Source of the DNA: JAJAZB01 sp964244295
GTDB taxonomy: Bacteria; Bacteroidota; Bacteroidia; Cytophagales; Spirosomataceae
Direction: 5' to 3'
Assembly: GCA_964244295.1 (NCBI GenBank)
Contig: CAXTIG010000025.1
Location: 1 to 64,000, forward strand
DNA: 64,000 nt
Shown here in pieces: positions 59,405 through 64,000 of this stretch; positions within the stretch are counted from its first letter, which is position 1; the number at the start of each line of letters is the position of its first letter. Made by a program: the position numbers and the translations under genes. The notes under the pieces were generated by a model, which saw nothing but the letters and a program-made list of their open reading frames with translations, did not search any database and was not told the origin of the DNA.

Positions 59405-60811
59405 CTAAAACTCAAAATACGCCTTCGCGTTGCCGTAACTGATGTTTTCCACCACTTGCCCCAACCAGGCGCGGTCGTTGGGGAGTTCGCCGTTTTCGAC
59501 GTCCTGGCCGAGCAAGTTGCACAAAATCCGGCGGAAGTATTCGTGGCGGGGGTAGCTCAGGAAGCTGCGCGAGTCGGTGAGCATTCCCACGAAACGGCTC
59601 AACAGGCCCATGTTCGAGAGGGCGTTAAGCTGGCGTTCCATCCCGTCTTTCTGATCCAAAAACCACCAGCCGGAGCCGAATTGCACCTTGCCCGGCGTGC
59701 TGCCGTCGTTGAAATTCCCCACCATCGTCGCCATCACCTCGTTGTCGGCGGGGTTGAGGTTGTAGAGGATGGTTTTTGCCAACTTATTTTCCGCGTCGAG
59801 CCGGTTCAGGAATTTCGAGAGTGATTGGGCCTGGGGCCAGTCGCCGATGCTGTCCCAGCCCGTGTCGGGGCCGAGTTGGCCGAGCAGGCGGGCGTTGTTG
59901 TTGCGCAACGCGCCGAGGTGAAACTGCTGCGTCCAGCCTTTTTCGTGGTCCAGTTTCGCCCACTCGAACAGCACCGCCGAGCGGAATTGCCGGGTTTCGG
60001 CCCCGTCCGGCGCTTTGCCGCCCCGTGCCCGGCTAAAAATCGTACTGATTTCTTCCTCGGTGTAGTCGTCGGCGTACAGGTGTTCGAGGCCATGGTCGCT
60101 GAGTTTTCCGCCCAATTCCGCGAAAAAATCGTGGCGGCGGCGCAGGGCGGCGAGCAGGTCGTCGTAGCTGACGATGTCCACGTCGGCGGCGGCTTCCAGG
60201 CGGTTGAGGTATTCGTTGAAAGGCACCACGTCGTCGATGCCCAGCAACTTGTCGGCCCGGAAGGTAGGCAACACCTGAATCCCCAGGTTGCTGGCGGCGA
60301 TGGCCCGGTGATGTTCGAGCGAATCGACCGGGTCGTCGGTGGTGCAAATCACCCGCACGTTCGCTTTTTTCAGCAAGCCATGCACGCTGAATTCCGGCGT
60401 TTGGAGCAGGCCGGAAGCCTGCTCGTACACCGCTTTCGCCGTGGTCGGGCCGAGGATTTCTTCGATGCCAAAATACCGGCGCAGTTCGAGGTGCGTCCAG
60501 TGGTAAAGCGGGTTGCGGAGGGTGTAGGGCACGGTTGCGGCCCATTTTTCAAACTTCTCAAAATCACTGGCCCCGCCCGTGCAGTAGCGCTCGGCAATAC
60601 CGTTGCTGCGCATGGCCCGCCACTTGTAGTGGTCGCCGTAGAGCCAGATTTGGGTCAGGTTTTCAAACTGGCGGTTGTTGGCAATCTGGTCGGGCGGCAG
60701 GTGGCAGTGGTAGTCGATGATGGGCTGCGGGGCGGCGTGCTGGTGGTAGAGGTACCGGGCGGTGTCGGAGTGGAGGAGGAAATCGTCGTCGAGGAAAGGG
60801 CGCATGGGCAA
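59405..60811 (-). CDS. uxaC: Glucuronate isomerase
   Basis: 468 residues, cytoplasmic. It interconverts glucuronate and fructuronate (or galacturonate and tagaturonate), the first step of hexuronate breakdown. The N-terminal DYHCHLPPDQIANNRQF, IWLYGDHYKWRAMRSNGI, CTTDDPVDSLEHH and the C-terminal LPNDRAWLGQVVENISYGNAKAYF blocks are typical of UxaC. Length is normal. It leads the operon uxaC-kdgK-kdgA; the oxidoreductase and dehydratase needed between fructuronate and KDG are not in this window. Confidence 0.95.
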   Translation of the reverse strand: MPMRPFLDDDFLLHSDTARYLYHQHAAPQPIIDYHCHLPPDQIANNRQFENLTQIWLYGDHYKWRAMRSNGIAERYCTGGASDFEKFEKWAATVPYTLRNPLYHWTHLELRRYFGIEEILGPTTAKAVYEQASGLLQTPEFSVHGLLKKANVRVICTTDDPVDSLEHHRAIAASNLGIQVLPTFRADKLLGIDDVVPFNEYLNRLEAAADVDIVSYDDLLAALRRRHDFFAELGGKLSDHGLEHLYADDYTEEEISTIFSRARGGKAPDGAETRQFRSAVLFEWAKLDHEKGWTQQFHLGALRNNNARLLGQLGPDTGWDSIGDWPQAQSLSKFLNRLDAENKLAKTILYNLNPADNEVMATMVGNFNDGSTPGKVQFGSGWWFLDQKDGMERQLNALSNMGLLSRFVGMLTDSRSFLSYPRHEYFRRILCNLLGQDVENGELPNDRAWLGQVVENISYGNAKAYFEF

Positions 60812-60908
60812 AAGGTTCTCCCCGGTTCAAAGCAGACCGATGGCGGCGGGCTACTCATTTTTTAGCGGGAAAAGCCGCGCAAAAGTGAAACTTTGTGCCC
60901 TGTTTTCC

Positions 60909-61901
60909 ATGAAAAAATTCCTGTTCAGTCTCAGTTTTCTGGCAATGATGGCGGGGGTACGCGCCCAGCCACCCCGCAAATTCAGTTTTCAGCAACCCAA
61001 AATGGGTTCGCTCTTCACGGTTCAACTCTACACCAGCGACTCGCTCGGCGCCGCAAACGCCGCCGCCGGAGCTTTCGCCCTCACCGATTCGCTCAACGTC
61101 CGTTTCAGCGATTACGACGAAAATTCGGAACTGGCCCGCCTCAGCCGCTCGGCGGGCAGCGGGCGCTGGGTGCCGGTCTCGCCGGACTTGTTCGCGATTT
61201 TGCAGCAATCAAAAACGGCTTGGCTACGCAGCAGCGGCAACTTCGACGTGACCGTGGGCTGCCTCACCCGCCTCTGGCGACAAAGCCGCAAAGCCCGCCG
61301 CCTGCCCCCGCCCGACACGCTCCGCCGGGCGCTCGCCACGGTCGGAATGCAGCACCTGCAACTCGATCCCGCTGGGCGGCGGGTGCGGCTTCTGAAAGCA
61401 GGCACCCGCCTCGACCTGGGCGGCATTGGCAAAGGCTACGCCGCCCAAGTGATGCTCGCCTTTTTGCAAAAAACTGGTTTCTCTTCGGTCCTCGTCGATG
61501 CGGCGGGCAATTTGGCGGTTGGCGGGGGGATCTGGCGCATCGCGGTTCAACTTCCTGCCCCCGGTGAGCACCTCATTGAGCGCCAACTGCTGCTGCAAAA
61601 CATTAGCGTTTCGACTTCGGGGGACGCCTTTCAATTCGTGGAAATCGGCGACAAACGCTATTCGCACATCGTCAGTCCCCGCACCGGTCTAGGCCTGACC
61701 ACGCGGCGGCAAGTCACCGTGCTGGCCGCCGATGCTTCCCTCGCCGACTGGCTCTCGACGGCCTGCTGCCTGCTGCCCGTTGAAAAAGCAATGGCGTTGG
61801 TGAAGCGGATGAAGGGCGAGGTGCTGATGCTGGAGCCAGTGGGGGGGCGGATCCAGGCTTGGATGTCGCCGGGATTTAGTCGGTTTTTTGCGCCGGACTA
61901 A
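60909..61901 (+). CDS. apbE: FAD:protein FMN transferase
   Basis: 330 residues from ATG 60909, which begins a signal peptide (MKKFLFSLSFLAMMAGVRAQ). ApbE links FMN covalently to a Thr of target flavoproteins in the periplasm. The motifs KMGSLFTVQLY, TRLDLGGIGKGYAAQV (block LDLGGIGKGYA), VDAAGNLAVGGG and the C-terminal STSGDAFQF plus YSHIVSPRTG (metal-binding Asp and His region) are all there. It is divergent from uxaC, with the start 98 bp from the uxaC start. Confidence 0.9.
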   Translation: MKKFLFSLSFLAMMAGVRAQPPRKFSFQQPKMGSLFTVQLYTSDSLGAANAAAGAFALTDSLNVRFSDYDENSELARLSRSAGSGRWVPVSPDLFAILQQSKTAWLRSSGNFDVTVGCLTRLWRQSRKARRLPPPDTLRRALATVGMQHLQLDPAGRRVRLLKAGTRLDLGGIGKGYAAQVMLAFLQKTGFSSVLVDAAGNLAVGGGIWRIAVQLPAPGEHLIERQLLLQNISVSTSGDAFQFVEIGDKRYSHIVSPRTGLGLTTRRQVTVLAADASLADWLSTACCLLPVEKAMALVKRMKGEVLMLEPVGGRIQAWMSPGFSRFFAPD

Positions 61902-62020
61902 CCACATCCCCGCGTCGGGCCGTCCGGCGCGTAGCCCTGCTTGAGCCGATTACGGGAATCGCTTGCTTTACCCCGCATTTTTTGGCCCAACCCCGGTAAG
62001 AGTCCTAAGTTTGTTACTTT

Positions 62021-62995
62021 ATGAAAAAACAGCCGTTTTCCGTGAACATCCCGATTGCCACCCTTGCCTTCAGTTTGCTGACGCTTTCCCTATTTGCCCA
62101 GGACGCTGGGAAACCCTACGAATTGCTGCCCACGGGCGCGACCGTGCCGATTCAGATGCTGTCCATCCCGGCGGGCGAGTTTTTAATGGGCAGTCCCGCC
62201 ACCGAAAAAGGCCGCCAGCCCGACGAAGGCCCGCAGGTGAAAGTGACCGTGGAACCCTTCTGGATGAGCGCCACTGAGATCACCCACGATCAGTTCGCGC
62301 CTTTTCGCTTCGAAGACAAAGACGCCGCCCCCAAGCCCGACGCCATCACCCGCCCCACCGCCCAGTACATCGACCTCACCTGGGGCATGGGCAAGGAAGG
62401 CGGCTTTCCCGCTAATTCGATGCAGCCTTTCACGGCCCTGGCGTACTGCAAATGGCTGTACAAAAAAACCGGCCAGTTTTACCGCCTGCCCACCGAAGCC
62501 GAGTGGGAATACGCCTGCCGGGCGGGCAGTACGGGCACCTACCCGGCGGGCGTGACCGCCGCTAACCTGAAAGACTACGCCTGGTTTGCGGGCAATGCCA
62601 CCGATCGCTACCACAAAGTCGGCGGGAAAAAACCGAACGCCTGGGGCCTGTACGACGTGCTCGGCAACGTGGCCGAGTGGACGATGGACAAGTACGACGC
62701 CGCCTACTTTCAAAAACTGACCACGCTGCCGCAGGGCAATTTTTACGTGAAACCCGAAAAACCCCGCGCTTACCACACCGCCCGGGGCGGCGGTTTCAAG
62801 AGTCAGCCCGTGGGCCTGCGTTGCGCCGACCGCCTGCCCCAGGTGGAAGCCTGGAACCAGCGTGACCCGCAGATTCCACGCTCGAAATGGTGGATGACCG
62901 ACGGCGATTACGTGGGCTTCCGCCTCGTGCGGCCCAGCCGCCAGCCGAGCGCCGGGGAGGCCGAGGCGTTTTTTAAGGAAATGCTGGGGCAGTAG
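62021..62995 (+). CDS. Exported SUMF1/formylglycine-generating-enzyme domain protein
   Basis: 324 residues. A signal peptide (ending SLFAQ) is followed by a full SUMF1-type domain: MLSIPAGEFLMGSPATEKGRQPDEGPQVKVTVEPFWMSATEITHDQFAPF, FYRLPTEAEWEYACRAG, AWFAGNATDRYHKVGGKKPNAWGLYDVLGNVAEWTMD and a C-terminal FRLVR. In this family only some members modify sulphatases; the catalytic Cys pair of true FGE is not evident here, so it may be an unrelated binding or modification protein. Confidence 0.88.
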   Translation: MKKQPFSVNIPIATLAFSLLTLSLFAQDAGKPYELLPTGATVPIQMLSIPAGEFLMGSPATEKGRQPDEGPQVKVTVEPFWMSATEITHDQFAPFRFEDKDAAPKPDAITRPTAQYIDLTWGMGKEGGFPANSMQPFTALAYCKWLYKKTGQFYRLPTEAEWEYACRAGSTGTYPAGVTAANLKDYAWFAGNATDRYHKVGGKKPNAWGLYDVLGNVAEWTMDKYDAAYFQKLTTLPQGNFYVKPEKPRAYHTARGGGFKSQPVGLRCADRLPQVEAWNQRDPQIPRSKWWMTDGDYVGFRLVRPSRQPSAGEAEAFFKEMLGQ

Positions 62996-63027
62996 CTTAA
63001 CTTTGGGGAAATCAATGGAAATGCGCC

Positions 63028-63285
63028 ATGACGACGACTTTTGAATTGCACGCCGACGAACTGGACAGCAATTTTGTCAAGGCCCTGAAAACGCTGTTCA
63101 AAAACCGCAACCTGAAAATTACGGTGGATGCGGATATGGACACGACGGAGTACCTGCTCAGCAATCCAGCCAATCGGGAACATCTGCTGCGTTCCATCGA
63201 GCAGGCCGAGCGTGGGGAAGTTATCCACGTTTCCTGGGAGGAATTAGAACAAATGATTCATGAGAAATCTGACGTTCACCCCTGA
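63028..63285 (+). CDS. Antitoxin of a YoeB-type module
   Basis: 85 residues directly upstream of and overlapping (26 bp) a Txe/YoeB toxin gene. The C-terminal half (NREHLLRSIEQAERGEVIHVSWEELEQMIHE) matches the acidic helical tail of YefM-type antitoxins that wraps the toxin. The N-terminus (MTTTFELHADELDSNFVKALKTLF) is not a typical Phd fold, so it may belong to another antitoxin family. Position and overlap support the assignment. Confidence 0.8.
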   Translation: MTTTFELHADELDSNFVKALKTLFKNRNLKITVDADMDTTEYLLSNPANREHLLRSIEQAERGEVIHVSWEELEQMIHEKSDVHP

Positions 63286-63520
63286 TGCTTTTGAGCAATT
63301 CACAGCCTGGCGTGACGAGGACACCCAAGACCGAATTATTCGATTGCTTCAGGATATCAGGCGTGACCCGTTCAAAGGAATTGGAAAACCAGAACCGTTG
63401 AAAGGAAATCTTCAGGGATGCTGGTCGCGGCGAATTACGGACGAACACCGGTTGGTGTACCGAGTAACCGAAGAGACCATTCTCGTTCAATCTTGCAAAT
63501 ACCATTACCGAAATTTGTAA
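63260..63520 (+). CDS. Txe/YoeB-family toxin
   Basis: 86 residues, RelE-superfamily mRNA interferase that acts on the ribosome. The YoeB pattern is nearly complete: IIRLLQDIRRDPFKGIGKPEPLKGNLQGCWSRRITDEHRLVYRVTEETILVQSCKYHY (blocks KPEPLKGNL, WSRRITDEHRLVY, CKYHY). The family catalytic residues Glu (KPEP), Arg (SRRI) and the terminal His-Tyr are present. It overlaps the antitoxin gene by 26 bp. A broad-host toxin-antitoxin pair of uncertain acquisition. Confidence 0.92.
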   Translation: MRNLTFTPDAFEQFTAWRDEDTQDRIIRLLQDIRRDPFKGIGKPEPLKGNLQGCWSRRITDEHRLVYRVTEETILVQSCKYHYRNL

Positions 63521-63548
63521 CGCTTCGTAAATCCCAAACCTCTTTTCC

Positions 63549-64000
63549 ATGAACCATTCCGACCAATCCCGCCGCGATTTTGTCAAAACCACCTCGCTCC
63601 TCACGGGCGGCCTGCTTACCGTGCCGCTGTTCGGGCGCTCGCAGGGCTTTCAATCCGGCGTTGCCGACACGATTAAAGTCGCCCTCATCGGCTGCGGCGG
63701 GCGCGGCACCGGGGCCGCCGTGCAGGCCCTGAGCACCAAGCAAAACGTGCAACTCGTGGCGATGGCCGACGCCTTTCAGGACCGCCTCGACGACAGCGTG
63801 AAATCCATCGGCGAAGCCCTCGAAGAAAAAGGCCAGACCGACCGCTTCAAGGTGCCCGCCGAGGCCCGCTTCGTGGGCTTCGATGCCTACCAGAAAGCCA
63901 TCCCCCTGGCCGACGTGGTGATTCTGGCCACGCCGCCCGGTTTCCGGCCCATCCACTTCGAGGAAGCCGTGAAGCAGAACAAGCACATTTTCATGGAAAA
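63549..64000 (+). CDS. Gfo/Idh/MocA-family oxidoreductase (partial)
   Basis: Begins at ATG 63549 and runs off the window after about 150 codons. A twin-arginine-like signal (SRRDFVKTTSLLTGG) is followed by the NAD-binding motif IKVALIGCGGRGTGAAVQAL (block IGCGGRGTG) and the usual VQLVAMADAF strand. Such exported members often act on sugar derivatives. The C-terminal half and therefore the substrate-binding site are not in the window. Confidence 0.9.
   Translation, partial: MNHSDQSRRDFVKTTSLLTGGLLTVPLFGRSQGFQSGVADTIKVALIGCGGRGTGAAVQALSTKQNVQLVAMADAFQDRLDDSVKSIGEALEEKGQTDRFKVPAEARFVGFDAYQKAIPLADVVILATPPGFRPIHFEEAVKQNKHIFME

Overview
The window is a chromosomal segment of a GC-rich member of the Bacteroidota, probably Cytophagales. 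The evidence is two SusC/SusD pairs, an ECF sigma factor with a FecR-type regulator, families largely confined to this phylum (DUF3078, DUF2480, DUF4292, DUF6438), a sensor kinase with a periplasmic propeller, and promoters with the Bacteroidota -7 element TAnnTTTG. A closer placement (Spirosomataceae-like) is only an impression.

Layout. 0-6.3 kb: mscL, two small secreted proteins, and the operon rplM-rpsI-rpsB-tsf. 6.34-11.53 kb: an accessory island at the 3' end of tRNA-Phe. It is bounded by 17-bp direct repeats and holds an IS4-family element, phased octamer arrays, a PIN-type toxin-antitoxin operon and a frameshifted tyrosine recombinase. 11.8-18.2 kb: a sugar nucleotidyltransferase, a TPR protein, a DUF4292 lipoprotein, an EnvC-like factor, an esterase and folA. 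18.2-22.1 kb: rpmH-rnpA-S41 protease-tsaB-DUF2480 on the minus strand. 22.3-29.3 kb: a broken fasciclin gene, a response regulator and propeller kinase pair, and a repeat-rich gap. 29.6-34.6 kb: SusC/SusD pair 1. 34.7-44.1 kb: housekeeping and secreted proteins plus tRNA-fMet and tRNA-Arg. 44.2-53.2 kb: ECF sigma, an intruding SGNH hydrolase flanked by decayed DNA, FecR, and SusC/SusD pair 2. 53.4-57.4 kb: ATP-grasp, DoxX, GNAT and YHS proteins and two LysE exporters. 57.4-60.8 kb: uxaC-kdgK-kdgA for hexuronate breakdown. 60.9-64 kb: ApbE, a SUMF1-domain protein, a YoeB-type toxin-antitoxin pair and the start of a Gfo/Idh/MocA oxidoreductase.

How the parts work together. The two SusC/SusD pairs import oligomeric nutrients. 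Pair 2 has the STN domain, FecR and ECF sigma of a TonB-dependent signalling circuit, while pair 1 lacks STN and lies beyond a propeller kinase and regulator. The uxaC-kdgK-kdgA operon would turn hexuronates into pyruvate and glyceraldehyde-3-phosphate, with the uxuA/uxuB-type steps encoded elsewhere.

The most unusual features are the tRNA-Phe island, which carries its own terminator for the tRNA and helically phased octamer arrays, and the long, nearly perfect inverted repeats found in many intergenic gaps, including all three gaps of the ribosomal protein operon and the first susC-susD gap.
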